Notes under the pieces: generated by a model | Told to the model about the DNA's origin: nothing | Databases searched by the model: none | What the model saw: the letters and a program-made list of their open reading frames with translations, nothing else | Shown: positions 50,460 through 62,226 of the stretch, one piece after another | Position numbering within the stretch: position 1 is the first letter of the stretch | Layout of the letters: each line of letters opens with the position of its first letter | Translations under genes and position numbers: made by a program | Origin: Garcia nutans | Lineage: Eukaryota; Streptophyta; Magnoliopsida; Malpighiales; Euphorbiaceae | Length of the DNA: 64,000 nt | Direction: 5' to 3' | Assembly (NCBI GenBank): GCA_947685225.1 | Contig: CANTUV010000026.1 | Location: 59,605,501 to 59,669,500, forward strand

Positions 50460-50704
50460 CTCCCTCCGTATCATTTAGACAGAAAAAATTTCTTTTTTTG
50501 GTGTATCTTTTATATAAAAAATATGTCATTTTAGATAAATTTTGGGAAGTGGAATGAGACAAAATACCATTTATACCCTTGCCTTAAAAGTTTAATTTGA
50601 ATGATATTTTTTAGGGGTATTTAAGTAAATAGAGATGGAAAAAGTAAAATTTTCTTAATTTTTATGTCGATTTTACTTTTTCTATGTAAATGATACGGAG
50701 GGAA
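50460..50704. mobile_element. Stowaway-type MITE (Tc1/mariner-derived)
   Basis: It starts CTCCCTCCGTATCATTTA and ends TAAATGATACGGAGGGAA, which mirror each other over about 17 bases. The ends are the canonical Stowaway termini. TA dinucleotides at 50458-50459 and 50705-50706 form the target duplication. Length 245 bp with no coding capacity. Confidence 0.9.
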
Positions 50705-51800
50705 TATATAATAATTATTTTATAATTAATACAAAGAAGAATGTTGAACAGTTACATTTTAAAATGACTGTAATTAGTATTACTATGATTAAAAAAAAAT
50801 AAAATGTGGTGGACGTGGTGAAATGAGGGTGGCGGTGGTGGCGACGGAGGTGGTGATATGGAATAATTATATGCTACAACAGTTGTATCATATAATTATT
50901 CGGTGATATGGGGGTGTGAATATTTATAAACTAAAGATAGGGAATCATATCTACATAGGGAGACACTCTCTGCTCTCCCCCAAACCCAACAAAAACTTCT
51001 CCCTCCTCCTCTGTTTTTATAAACTTGCGTCCAACACGCAACCCCAACGTGCATTTTCTTACTTCTCTGCTGCCCCACATTCAATCATCTCTTTCCTTTT
51101 GGTCAAAACTCATTCGCTATCACTTCACCAACACCACCACCACTTTCACTTTCATTTTTTTTTTTTTTCGAATTTTTGCTTTTGACCCCTTACGTAAAAA
51201 CATTCATAATCATCAAATAAAAAATAGCATGAGAAAATTAAGATATATAAATTGGTTCACATTTATATTCGTGTTGAAAGATAAAATGAATGTGCTCGTA
51301 TTTTAAGACAAAATCAGCGAATTAATATGTTTATTTCTTATCTCGTGTGACTGGTATAATTCTATAAATTAAAGTTGATTATGAAAAGAATAAAATATAG
51401 TTTAAAAAAAAACTTAAAATGGGGCTAATGTTAAAATTGGCGGCATAAAGTATTCAACAAACTGACCCAAGACATACGTAACAAAATATATTGGCTCTAA
51501 TAAAAAACAATTTTATCAAACCGGTAAGAATAAGATTCACTTTCTGAGTATGTGTCAAATTCAAAGGGTCAAATCTAATTCTTTTTTTTTCTTCTTCAAA
51601 ACTTCAAATCAATGGCGTGAATTTTTCAGATTATTTTTGGGTTTTGAATTTAGCTTTTATACATATATTTATTTCGCTATGCTGATGCATTAACATCGTG
51701 TGTGGCTTTTTGTACAGACAAAAACTTGAAATTGGCTTGTTAGATTGCTTTCTTTCTTTAAAGAATGCCCACTTCAAGACTCAATCTTTTTAAAACACAC
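50705..51800. other. Spacer upstream of MIR164, no gene seen
   Basis: Contains a C/T-rich stretch (50960-51180) that keeps small frames open by composition only. It may be promoter of the MIR164 locus. No protein family is recognisable. Confidence 0.4.
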
Positions 51801-51803
51801 ACA

Positions 51804-51836
<33 letters not shown>

Positions 51837-51860
51837 CATTAAAGACTAGTATATAAATGC
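51801..51860 (+). promoter_or_regulatory. Core promoter of MIR164: CT microsatellite and TATA box
   Basis: A (CT)n tract at about 51803-51836 is followed by TATATAAAT at about 51850-51858, some 115 bases before the foldback. A TATA box at this distance and a nearby CT tract are usual for plant MIRNA promoters. A (GAA)n tract follows at 51918-51936. Confidence 0.55.
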
Positions 51861-51966
51861 ATGACTATGACAGCTCCTTTTGCTTACTCGTCTTCAACTC
51901 TTCATTATTCATTTCAAGAAGAAGAAGAAGAAGAAGCAGAATTAGGGGCATGCATGGCTACATAAT

Positions 51967-52065
51967 GGGTGAGTAGCTCTTGCTGGAGAAGCAGGGCACG
52001 TGCAATCTCTTTCTCTTTAGACTACATTGCACGTGCTCCCCTTCTCCAACATGGGTTTCTCACCC
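51967..52065 (+). ncRNA. MIR164: miR164 precursor
   Basis: TGGAGAAGCAGGGCACGTGCA at 51984-52004 (21 bases; listed by position) is the conserved mature miR164. The opposite arm at 52030-52050 (CACGTGCTCCCC then TTCTCCAAC) is the star strand, one base different from the commonest star form. The stem extends below with GGGTGAG (51967-51973) against CTCACCC (52059-52065), and the terminal loop is about 25 bases. miR164 directs cleavage of NAC transcription factor mRNAs of the CUC1/CUC2, NAC1 and ORE1 group, setting organ boundaries, lateral roots and leaf ageing. Which paralogue (a, b or c) it is cannot be told from the mature sequence. Confidence 0.95.
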
Positions 52066-53566
52066 TTTTTTCGATCTTCTTCACTGTAGTCATCAATTAC
52101 AACTTGATTAACTAAAGGTATAATTTTTTTTTCATTCGATATATATGTACATTAAACATGCAAATTGGTCACTTTCTCTTAATTAATTAACTGTGAAAAT
52201 TGATTTTACAAATTTGCATGATTTAGCTAAACATATGCAAATTAATTCACTCAAAAAGAAATATATATGTATATAATTAATGTCGTCATTTTTTTAAAAA
52301 ATATCATTCTGAATTTAATTGTATAGCATGAAAAATAACTAATAAATTATGTATATGCTATTTGGGAGAAGATAGTACAGTATACAGATACAGCTGTTTT
52401 GAAAAAAAATTACAATATCTGAATACTACACCTTAAATTTGTGGCTAAAGGCCTACACTACACATTATACTATTTACTGCAAATTAACTTTTAACTGTTA
52501 CCGCACATTAACTAAATAGTTAACACTTTGTTGCTTTATTTTTCAATTTTAATTTTAATTACTTTAGTTATTATAACACAATTTCACTTTTTTTAAATCT
52601 AAAAGTTAAGTGAGAAAAAAACCCAGACCGCAAAAAAAAAAAACATAAAATAAGCATAGACCTTGAAAATGTCTTGAAGTTCATCAATAGCCCATTTTCC
52701 TGTCAGAAAGCTCGAACACCGTTTCAGTACTTTTTAATATGTCTGAAAAAATATACCAATTATACTAACTAACCTGTAAGAAATTAATTTAAAATCTGTT
52801 CCAAATCATAGTGAAGGTTTCCACCATTAATGTATTGTTTTCTTTATATTATATTATCAATTCTGTTTTCTTGTTTCCGTTTAAAGGAAAAGTTGTTACT
52901 TTATTTTGAGGTTCCAATTTAGTAATTATTTATTTTTAATTTATAGTGTATGATTTTATATAGATTGATTATATTTTTTAAATGTGATGGCTACTAGCTC
53001 TAAATATTTATTAAGAGATTATAAATTTAAATCCTTAACTAATTTTTCTTCTCGTTAATTGATAAATGATGTTAATTAAAAATATTATTATATATCGAGA
53101 TATAATTTAATAATGTATATATATTTTTTAAATAATAGATTAATAATTAATTTTTTTTACTTTTATTAATATTTAAAAAATAATAGTATTATTATGTATA
53201 AAAAGAAAAAAATATTTTAGAACACAAATATCTAGTATGAAATATAAAATCCAATATATATTTAATTAAAATTTTAAATTAGTTAATTATTAATATATAA
53301 TTTAATGACTAAAAATATATATTACTTTTATTTAAATATTAAATTTGACTTTTCTAGCCATTTTTTTAATATATATTTAATAAAAAATTATAAGTAATTA
53401 TAAAATAATTTGGAGAAAATTTAGATGATGAAAAAAAAAATTGTACTGGGATGTACAATTAATTTATACTTGTATATTTTTGATAGGGGCATAAGAGTAT
53501 AGTACGGAGGGTAAAAAAACCCTACACGTTTAAAACTGTTGCAAGCGGCAGAATTGCAATGACTAG
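52066..53566. other. MIR164 downstream spacer
   Basis: Remainder of the MIR164 transcript may run into this stretch, but no splice or end signal was fixed. AT-rich, no coding frame supported. Confidence 0.45.
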
Positions 53567-53673
53567 AAATAATTATATAATGAAACCGTTGTATTATAAC
53601 AAGTCAATCGAATATCAAGTGTTGATATTCGATTGACTTGTTGTAATATAACGGTTTCATTGTATAATTATTT
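53567..53673 (+). repeat. Near-perfect 52-bp hairpin (possible small-RNA precursor or young MITE)
   Basis: Arms 53567-53618 and 53622-53673 are separated by a three-base loop (GTG). Reading the plus strand as RNA, all 52 positions pair, with three G.U wobbles and no bulge. The core is AACAAGTCAATCGAATATCAA against its mirror. Nothing like it was seen elsewhere in the window. No target duplication was established. Confidence 0.9.
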
Positions 53674-54895
53674 AAAAAATAGAGATGGCGTAAGTGCTGA
53701 CACACCTTATAATTAATTAGGTTTGGCAGTCCAAATTAAAATAAATAAATAAAATGGTGAACAATTCTTCTTTTTGCCTTAGAAAGTGGGGGTGGTTTTG
53801 TTTCTTTCTTTCTCTCTTTTTTATCTAAGCAATCAAAGAAATAAAATGTTAACTAGTTTTTTTTTTTTCTGTTTTTTATTCAAAGAATATTATAATTGTC
53901 TTTAAAATTGTTTTTTAAGTAATTAACTTTATATAAATTTTCAATCATGTCATTTTTAATAACATAAAACTTTTTATTATGATTAATCATGGCATGGAGT
54001 TTTTCAAAAGTTTTTGATATTAATGCAAATGGATTCTTAATTTGTGATCTTATAATTCCTATTATTTTTTATATTAATACATGATGTAGCATTATGTTAA
54101 TTCCTATTATTTTTTTAAGGGTTAGTCAACTTTTTATAAGGATAATGGATGAAAGAATATAGTGAATTAATGAATTTTTAAGAAATGATGAGTGTAATTT
54201 ATTTAGCATTGTGTAAATATATATATATATATATATATATTAGTATAAAAAAAGAGATAATGAAAAATTGAAAGTAGAAAATAAAAGTTTTAATAGGGCA
54301 ATTGAAGTGTTGAAAATTGAAATGAGGTGGAGGGGACAAGGACAGTGCAGAAATAATGAAGAACCTTAATGCAAGCAATGGTGAAGTAAACAAACAAACA
54401 ACAACAACATGACAGTGTAGGAAAGAATTGAGACTGCGCACACGCAATTCACGAATCTCTAAAAACTTGTTTACTTATTTCAACTTGTTTACAAGCCCAT
54501 TTTACAAAATTATTTCTACTTGCCAGAGTTATACGTACTTCATGTCTTATTATCGGGTGCGCATCGCCGGCGATATTATCTTTAGTACACTTCACTTACT
54601 TCTGTTTCATATTCCGACGAGAAAAAACTAAAAAAAAAAAGCGCTTGTTGCACAAATGTTTCTATAATGCACAGGGTCTAGAAAAAAAAATCAAATTCAT
54701 AGAATATGTTATATCTGAGTATTCTCTTATAATTACAAGAGGTTATTTTACTACTCCAACTCATAACTTTATATCATACTATATCAATATTTATCATTAT
54801 ACTAAAACTCTCCTTTCAAAAAAAACTATTAAAATAATTTTAATTTTCACTTTTATAAAATTTGTTTAATAATTTTATGGTTTTGGTTTCTATAT
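53674..54895. other. Spacer, no gene seen
   Basis: Includes a (TA)n tract at about 54217-54241 and pyrimidine-rich runs. Nothing coding is supported. Confidence 0.5.
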
Positions 54896-55129
54896 AGTGG
54901 CTGAGCTAGGTGGGATCGTGTGAGGTCGCACGATCCTTTTGGCTGGCCGACTGAAAATATATGTGAGGAGGAATGAGAAATTTTTTTTGTCTCAGTCCAG
55001 TGTCTGGTCTTTAGCGAACTTCTTCCTTAATTGCTGGTCTGATTTTTTTTCTTTTCTCTTGCACAATCTCACACTGTCTCTGACAGTAAAAATTTTGCCC
55101 CTTTATAAGATCGCTAATTCCGTCACTGT
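54896..55129. mobile_element. hAT-like MITE, copy B
   Basis: About 234 bp. Head AGTGGCTGAGCTAGGTGGGATCG, listed here as AGTGGCTGAG then CTAGGTGGGATCG; tail GATCGCTAATTCCGTCACTG. The ends form an imperfect terminal inverted repeat. Next to the head is a subterminal hairpin, GGATCGTG...CACGATCC. Flanks TTTCTATA and TTTCTGTC may be a decayed 8-bp target duplication, the hAT size. Confidence 0.65.
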
Positions 55130-55278
55130 TTCTGTCCATATAAAATTTATAACATGTACTTATCAATGTAAATAAGAAGAACTAAAATTAAAATCTCATT
55201 GACAATGATAAATGTATTTAGAGAAAACTAAGCCTCTTATCAATTTTTTTAGAATTTTTATTTTTTATTATAAATTTT

Positions 55279-56779
55279 GGACAAAGTTCTAATTTATAGC
55301 GAAAAGTTTAAATTGGCTTCAAAAATTTTTTGGGATCAAATTGGTATTTTCTTTTAAATTTAGTCTAATTTACCTCATTTTTAGTGAAATTATTAAATAA
55401 TTAATGATACAGATTAATTTAAATTTAAATTAAATATTAGAGGGTCAATTTAAATTTTTTAAAAAATATTAATATAATATTTTTAAAAAATTATTTATTA
55501 ATTAATATTTTGAATATCAATAATTTATTATATTAATAAATATTTTTTAATTTTATAATTTATAATAATTTAACAATCTATAATTTAAAAAATAATTAAA
55601 TAATATTAAATAATATATAAAACTTTATATTATTTAGATTTTTTTAATATTTTTAATATAATATTAATTATAATATTATGAAATTAATACTAAAAATATT
55701 AAAAAATAATTTTATTAAAAATATTATAATTTATAATATTAAAAAATTATATTTCATATTTTTTAATAATTAATTAATTAATTTTAATATTATAAATTAC
55801 TGTAAATTATTTATTAGTTGATATTTTTAATATCAATAAATTTTAATATTAATAAATATTTTTCATAATTTTATAATTTATAATAATTATTTATTTTAGT
55901 TCTATATCTTCAATTCTATTAGATATATTGTAGGAGCTAAAACTATACTATTTTTTTCTAATTCATGGGCCTCTAATATATCACATAAGTAGATAATATG
56001 CTATTTATTATTTATTATTTTTCTTGTTGAATATTTTAAAAAAAATATAATTTCTAAATCTGTTTATTTTTTTTAAATATGAAAATTATAAGTCTTAAAT
56101 TATATATATAATTATTAATTTTTTAATTATTTTTTAAATTATAGATTATTAAAAATATATGAATTATAAAATTATAAAAAATATTTATTAATTTTATAAA
56201 TAATTAATATTTAAAACATTAATTAATAAATAATTTATAATATTAAAATTAAATAATTATTAAAAAATATAAAAAATCAAAATTTAAAAATTATTAATAT
56301 TACAAATTATAATATTTTTAATATAAAGTATTTATTAATATTTTTGATATTAATTTCATAATATTATAATTAATATTATATTAAAAATATTATAAAAATC
56401 CTATATAATATAAATTTTATATATTATTTAATATTTTTAATTATTTATTAAATTATAGGTTATTAAATTATTATAGATTATAAAATTATAAAAATATTTA
56501 TTAATATTATGAATTATTGATATTAAAAATATTAATTAAAAAATAATTTTTTTAAAAATATTATATTAATATTTTTAAAAATTTAATTTAACCCATAATA
56601 TTTAATTTTAATCTAAATTAATTATTATTATTAATTATTTAAAAGTTTCATTTTTTTTAAAAAAAAAAGAGCAAATAGGATCAAATTTGAAAGAAAAATA
56701 TTAATTTAGTCCAAAAAAATTTTAGAGGTCAAATTAGACTTTATGCTATAGCTCATGAGCTAAATTGAGCCTTTGTCAT
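55279..56779. mobile_element. 1.5-kb foldback element with inverted arms of about 600 bp, possibly Mutator-derived
   Basis: The left end (55280, GACAAAGTTCTAATTTATAG) is mirrored by the right end (GCTAAATTGAGCCTTTGTC to 56777). Long imperfect complementarity continues inward: GGGATCAAATTGGTATTTTC against AATATTAATTTAGTCC, then ATTAAATATTAGAGGGTCAA against the mirror of ACCCATAATATTTAAT, and AATATAATATTAATTATAAT against its mirror near 56370. The arms reach about 55885 and 56145, leaving a 260-base middle with a GGGCCTCTAATATATCAC stretch. Flanks 55270-55278 and 56780-56788 are both ATAAATTTT, a 9-bp repeat as made by Mutator-like elements, though the A/T context weakens this. No open reading frame. 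Confidence 0.75.
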
Positions 56780-57370
56780 ATAAATTTTTAATCATTATTA
56801 TATAAGTGTATAATAAACTAATAATTATTAATAAAATTAGTATGTTATATGAAGTTCCTAAATTTATAAGTTAATAAAAAAATTTTAGTGAATTTGATAA
56901 TATTTTTAAAATTTTTAAATTTATAATTTTGTAAACTTTTTCTTAAAAATTATAAAATGTTCATATACTTATGGGCTTTTAACAAAATTGCTAAAAAATT
57001 ACAAAATTTATCAATATTTTAAAAGTTATCAAGATTTTTTATCAACTTAACATTTTATCAAATCTATATAATATATACAAATTTTATTATAAATTTATTA
57101 TATACTTGATAAAATACTGTTAATAAAATATGCAAAATTTTAAAATAATATGGTGAGGAATATAATTTTTTATATATTCATATATTTCAATTATATGATT
57201 AAAGTCCAAAAGTGACTTGGAATTTCTTAGATGGGAAGGCCTCACAAGGCTGGGCCCATAAACCATTAAACACCAATTTAAGCCCATGAGTATGAAGTAG
57301 GTTCTTCTTTAACCAAAACGACGACATCTTAGAACCGTTTAAGTCGCGACAAAGTATCAACTCTCTCAAA
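56780..57370. other. Spacer and promoter of the uL18-family gene
   Basis: A/T-rich to 57230, then more balanced. TGGGCCCA at about 57251-57258 and AGCCCAT at about 57281 are site II/UP1-type motifs common at plant genes for ribosomal and mitochondrial proteins. Confidence 0.5.
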
Positions 57371-59611
57371 CGCTCACCCTGGTCGTCGCATCTCTGCTCC
57401 GATCGTCGTCTCAGAGGAAAACTAATCCTAGAATTCTTAAGGTTAGATTTCCTCTTTTTTCACACATTCACCGAAGTGTATATCACATATATAAACATAA
57501 TCATCTCAATCGGCATGGGAATTTTTTTTTTAATGGCACGCCAACTATGAAATGTTTTTGAGAGAAAATATTTTTTTTTGACTTAATATAGCTCCTGAAT
57601 TTGACAGATTTAATAATTTTATTCTCAGTATTTATGCATTTAATCATTTATTATATGATCTCTTGTACTTATTCATTTTATTTTATTGCACAGTTGTATA
57701 ATCACGTATTGATCACTTTATCCATTATACATATTTATTTTAATACTTAATAGATATTTAGATAAAAATAATATTGTAAATATATATATAAGTGTCGATT
57801 TAATATGAAATATACAAATATAAAAAATAAAATAATCAATATGTGATTATATAAATGTCTAATTAAATAAAATAAATAAATACATAAGATAATTTGATAA
57901 ATATATAAATACAAGCGGCAAAATAACTAAATCTGTGATGTTCAGAAAGCTGTAAATGTATTAAGCCCTTTTTTTTTTCGATCGAACATTTTTTAGCTTT
58001 GTGTGTGATTGATTTGATTGAGTTTCATGTGAATTTATGAAACGAACTTGGTGCTGTTAACTAATTTTGTTTTATGATCAATAGAGTATTGTTGCTACTT
58101 TTCTAAAGTGTTTTCATTAGTGTAGTTGGTCTGATTTGTATGGATGTTGAAGCTGTTTAAATTTGTAAATAGAGATTTATTGCCAAGATTTTTAGGCCCT
58201 CTTTATCATCTGTAGAATAATTTTTCTTTTGTAGATTTTAAAACCTTCTTACTTGTCATGTTTATGGATAGTATGCTTTTCATTTTTGTGTTAACAGTTG
58301 TGATAACAGAGGAACTATCATTGGATAATAATTTCGGATACTAGTTTTGTTTGCTTTTTATCCAAAAAGTTATTGGCTTGCTTGATGAAGTTTTCCAAGT
58401 GTGTCTATTGCATTTTTGAGCCAAGTTGGCATTTCTTTTTTAAAAAAATAACAGCATGCTGATAGTGACCAGGATGAGGATTAATTGGGTATTTTGTCTT
58501 CTATGGAGTGGCGAGTGGAGACCTTTGTTTTATATGGTTGATGCAACTTTCAGATAATGTGCATCCTTCATGATAGTTCCTTTTTTAACCAATCTGGCAT
58601 ACCTTTTTCCTTCTAATCAGTTCGTTTGATGCATGAACGTTTGTGTCTTTTAGCTTGTTTGATTTCAATTTAATAAGAAGTATAAAGAGAGAGAGAGAGA
58701 ATTGAAAGAGAGAGGAGCCTAATCAGTCATTGAATAGTTTTTCCTATCCAATTAAGTGGATATTGACTAGTTGGTCCACTGAGAAGCCTTGCTGGAGAAT
58801 TCTTTTACGTTAGTTGATGTATGCTTTAACAGTCCCAAAAATGAGGCTATTTTCAATTGAATCCATGCATATATGACCCAAAGATGCAGCAATTAGGACA
58901 CAATAGGCTTTTCACATGAATCACACTGTTATAGTGTCCAAAGGACTTATATTTTGCTCCCCCTCCTCCCCAATTCCAGCAATTTCTATTTTCTCTCTTT
59001 TGAATATGAATTCTTCTGGTCCAGCAATATTATTTCTTGTTGTTGTGTTGTGTGTCTATGCATGGAATGACTAACTTAGCCTTGTACTTTGTTTGCTTAA
59101 TCAAAAGGAATGGTGAAGGTTATGCATTATCCTTTTCATTTTTAACTAATGCAAATGAGCAATGTAGATTGTATTGTTGTGCCATGGGGAATTGAATGAC
59201 AGAAAACAAAAAAAATTTTAACCTTTATTTTAGAGTTGGAATCAGAATGTACCCTTTCAAATGTGATTTTAGCTCTTCCACTTGGATCGCAACATCATAA
59301 TACAAGTGTAAAATAGCTGAATTTCGTGACGAGCTAAAATTGACTAAGGTGCTTTCCTTTACTGTTTGAAATATTTGGATCTCTCTTCAAGTGGGCTAGG
59401 TTAGTTTTTTTTTTTATGGATGAAAACTTTCGTACCAACTTGTCCATATTTCATGAATACTGTTCTCTATTTTAACCATTCACAGGCTGGATGGACTTGT
59501 ACTTTTCTTTTTAATACAAATGCAATGCTGTTGCATTTTCCTCTGAAATAATTGCAATTGCAGTTTAAAATTAGTCATGTAATTCTATTGGCTGTCAATT
59601 ATTGGTTGCAG
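57371..59611 (+). other. 5'UTR exon and long 5'UTR intron of the uL18-family gene
   Basis: A C/T-rich leader (GCTCACCCTGGTCGTCGCAT and following) ends at CTTAAG|GTTAGAT near 57441. The next fitting acceptor is GGTTGCAG ending at 59611, eight bases before the ATG. The intron of about 2.17 kb contains a (GA)n tract near 58685-58700. No coding exon was seen within it. Confidence 0.55.
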
Positions 59612-59619
59612 ACAGACAA

Positions 59620-59967
59620 ATGGTTATTCCACCACCAGTTAGATGGCCACCTAAGGTTACAGAATTTCTTAAGCCCTATATCCTGAAGATGCACTTCACA
59701 AACAAGTATGTGAGTGCCCAAGTTATTCATTCACCGACTGCCACAGTAGCGTGTTCTGCAAGTTCACAAGAGAAGGCTCTGAGATCAAGCATGGAAAACA
59801 CTCGAGACGTAGCAGCAGCTGCGAAAATCGGGAAAATCCTCGGGAAGCGACTGCTGCTGGAAGACATACCTGCTATTTCTGTTTTCGTGAAGAAAGAACA
59901 GAAATACCATGGAAAGGTGAAAGCTGTGATTGAGTCTGTGAGAGAAGCTGGTGTTAAACTTCTTTGA
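59620..59967 (+). CDS. Ribosomal protein uL18/L5e-family protein (organellar-type, 115 aa)
   Basis: Single coding exon, start ATG 59620 directly after a 5'UTR acceptor. It reads MVIPPPVRWPPKVTEFLKPY at the N terminus, then MHFTNKYVSAQVIHSPTATV, ASSQEKALRSSM, AAAAKIGKILGKRLL and VKAVIESVREAGVKLL. The F-x-N-K-Y-x-x-A-Q-V-I block and the A-A-x-x-I-G-x-x-L-A/G helix are the 5S rRNA-binding fold of uL18. Plants have several short uL18-like proteins, some in mitochondria; this one matches the MVIPPPVR group. No obvious long targeting peptide is seen. Cytosolic L5 is much longer, so it is excluded. Assignment to mitochondria is inferred. Confidence 0.88.
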   Translation: MVIPPPVRWPPKVTEFLKPYILKMHFTNKYVSAQVIHSPTATVACSASSQEKALRSSMENTRDVAAAAKIGKILGKRLLLEDIPAISVFVKKEQKYHGKVKAVIESVREAGVKLL

Positions 59968-62018
59968 ACTGAGAGCTGAAGAAAGTATTACTGTTTTATT
60001 TAGTATAAACTAATAACTCCAGAAGTTATGTTGTGTCCTGAACTTCCAGAAGGTTTTATGCTAAAGTAACTTATAGCATGCTGCTATCAAGCTTTATTAA
60101 ATGTTGGCATATATATATATATATTTGGGTTACGTCTGATATTTAAACTCAAGATTTAAGCGGATTCGGACCGGATAACCATTATTATTTTTCAAGTTTG
60201 GTAAGAGCTAAAAGTAGAATATTAATTATTGATGGCAAGAAAAGATTTTTTGTATTTAATTATTTGGTTAGGAAATTAATTAGGTAACTTATAAATTAAA
60301 ATAAACTAGAAAAGCAAGCTTGACCTCGGAAAGCTTATCTGATGGAGACAAGGAAAGGCTAATTATTAATGGATCAGAAAAAAGGATTATCACATTATTT
60401 AGCAAACGTTAATAAAAAATTTGCAAATATATATATTACATTAAATTAATATATTTTAATAATTAAATAAAAGCCAAAGGCACTTAATTAAAGTAAGTGG
60501 GGTCATTTCTTCAAAAAAAAAAGTAAGTGGGGTCAGGTTCGAACAATGGTACTTTAGACTGAGAACTATGGAGTGAAATGGTCTTTTTTGGTAAGAATAT
60601 AAGACTATAATTAGTGTGAAGATCGGCGTTTATCTACTCCTAGTCTTCTCGTCATATCGGCCTCCATGGATGATGGATTAGGCTATTTCTCGCGAGACAT
60701 ACTCAGAAAAATAAAGGAAGATGAAATAGAAAGGAATTTTTACCTATTTTGTAATATAATGCAATATTTATATATTAACGTTTCCATATTAATTAAAAAT
60801 TATTTTTTGTAACATAATTTATTGTAATTTCATTAAAATAGATTTTTTCCATGACATTAATATATATATATATAGTTTTTAAAAATTATATTCTTTAAAT
60901 GCCAGAAAATTAAATCACTTTTTACCACCTTTCTCCTAGATTGAGGAAAAATAAAATGCCCTGTTGAAAGAGAAAAATTCTAAATGTCTGTTTTGGAAAA
61001 AAAAAATTTTAAATTTATTTCATGTTTATATTTTTCTTTCCCTTATTAAAAGTATATTTGATTTTACAAAAATTTTTAAAAAAAATTGACTAAATAATTT
61101 TAACTCATAAAAAATACTATATTTATTTATAAATAATATATGTAAAATAAAATGTTAGACCCACTAAAATTTATCAACTAATTAATAAAATATTTTAATT
61201 AGAGAGAAATAAAAAAATATTTTACTAAAAAAATAAATTAAAGGGTCTATATATTATAACTAAATAAAATAATATTTTTTAATATATTTTTTTACAGTAT
61301 TTTATTGCATCTTTTAAATATAATAATATTTTTTTAATAAAATATGATTCTTATAATATATATTTGAAAATATATATTTTTAGTGATTAATTTTTTCAAT
61401 AATTTATAAACAACACTATAAATAAAATAGAATATTTATATTCATATTTTATTTTTCTTTTAGGCCAATATAATTACTAGAAGGAATATATTTATTATTC
61501 ATAATCCTCACTTTCCGAAGAAACATCATTATCAACCAGAGCTAACAATTGCAAATATATGTATATATTTTTTAACTGAAGAAGTTGAATTATATTAAAA
61601 TCAAGGAGGATAATTCAACAATAGCAGCCTAAGAAATTGCTGAAGAGGGCAATATAACCAGTTAAATCTGAGTTCTGACTTTACAACAAATAAAACTAGC
61701 TTATCTGTTGGCCCATTACATTCTCTATTTATGAAAGTGAAATAATAGTTATAAAAACACTTTACTATCTATTTAATTGGAGCACATAACTGTTAATTTT
61801 TAGGGGGCAGAAATATTGAGAATTCAAAACTTTGATAAATTACAGGTTATCTGATTCAAAGATACTACTAGATAAATTAAAATAAGTTAGCCATTTGGAC
61901 TGCCTTGATAATACTCGAAGTTCATTTTTTTATAGATAAGAATGAATAAATTAAATAAATAAATAACACCATCCACCATTAAATCATTTGAATTCTTTAA
62001 TACTAGTAATATCTATTT
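59968..62018. other. Gene-free spacer
   Basis: 3'UTR-like to about 60110 with a (TA)n tract. A 16-base direct repeat AAAGTAAGTGGGGTCA sits at about 60490 and 60521. A/T-rich from 60720. No gene or RNA was recognised. Confidence 0.5.
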
Positions 62019-62226
62019 CAGTGACAGAATCAAGTAGGATAGTGTAGGGTCACACGATCCTTCTTGATTGGTCAGTTAAAAATATATATAAGTCGCTAGT
62101 ATATATAAGTTGAAGGTACGATCTTTCTCTTTGGCCGTCCGCTGCAACAGAGCCTCTCTGATTATACAGCCGCTGTAATAAAGAAAATTTTATTTTTTCC
62201 TTAATGAATCGCTAATTTTATCACTG
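62019..62226. mobile_element. hAT-like MITE, copy C
   Basis: 208 bp with the best ends of the family: CAGTGACAGAATCAAG at the left, CTAATTTTATCACTG at the right (mirror CAGTGATAAAATTAG). Flanks TCTATTT (62012-62018) and TCTATTC (62227-62233) match at six of seven bases. A subterminal GGGTCACACGATCC block is shared with copy B. Confidence 0.75.

Noticed and set aside
50916..51306. Overlapping plus-strand frames of about 90 codons upstream of MIR164
   Set aside because: Open because of C/T-rich composition; no family signature.
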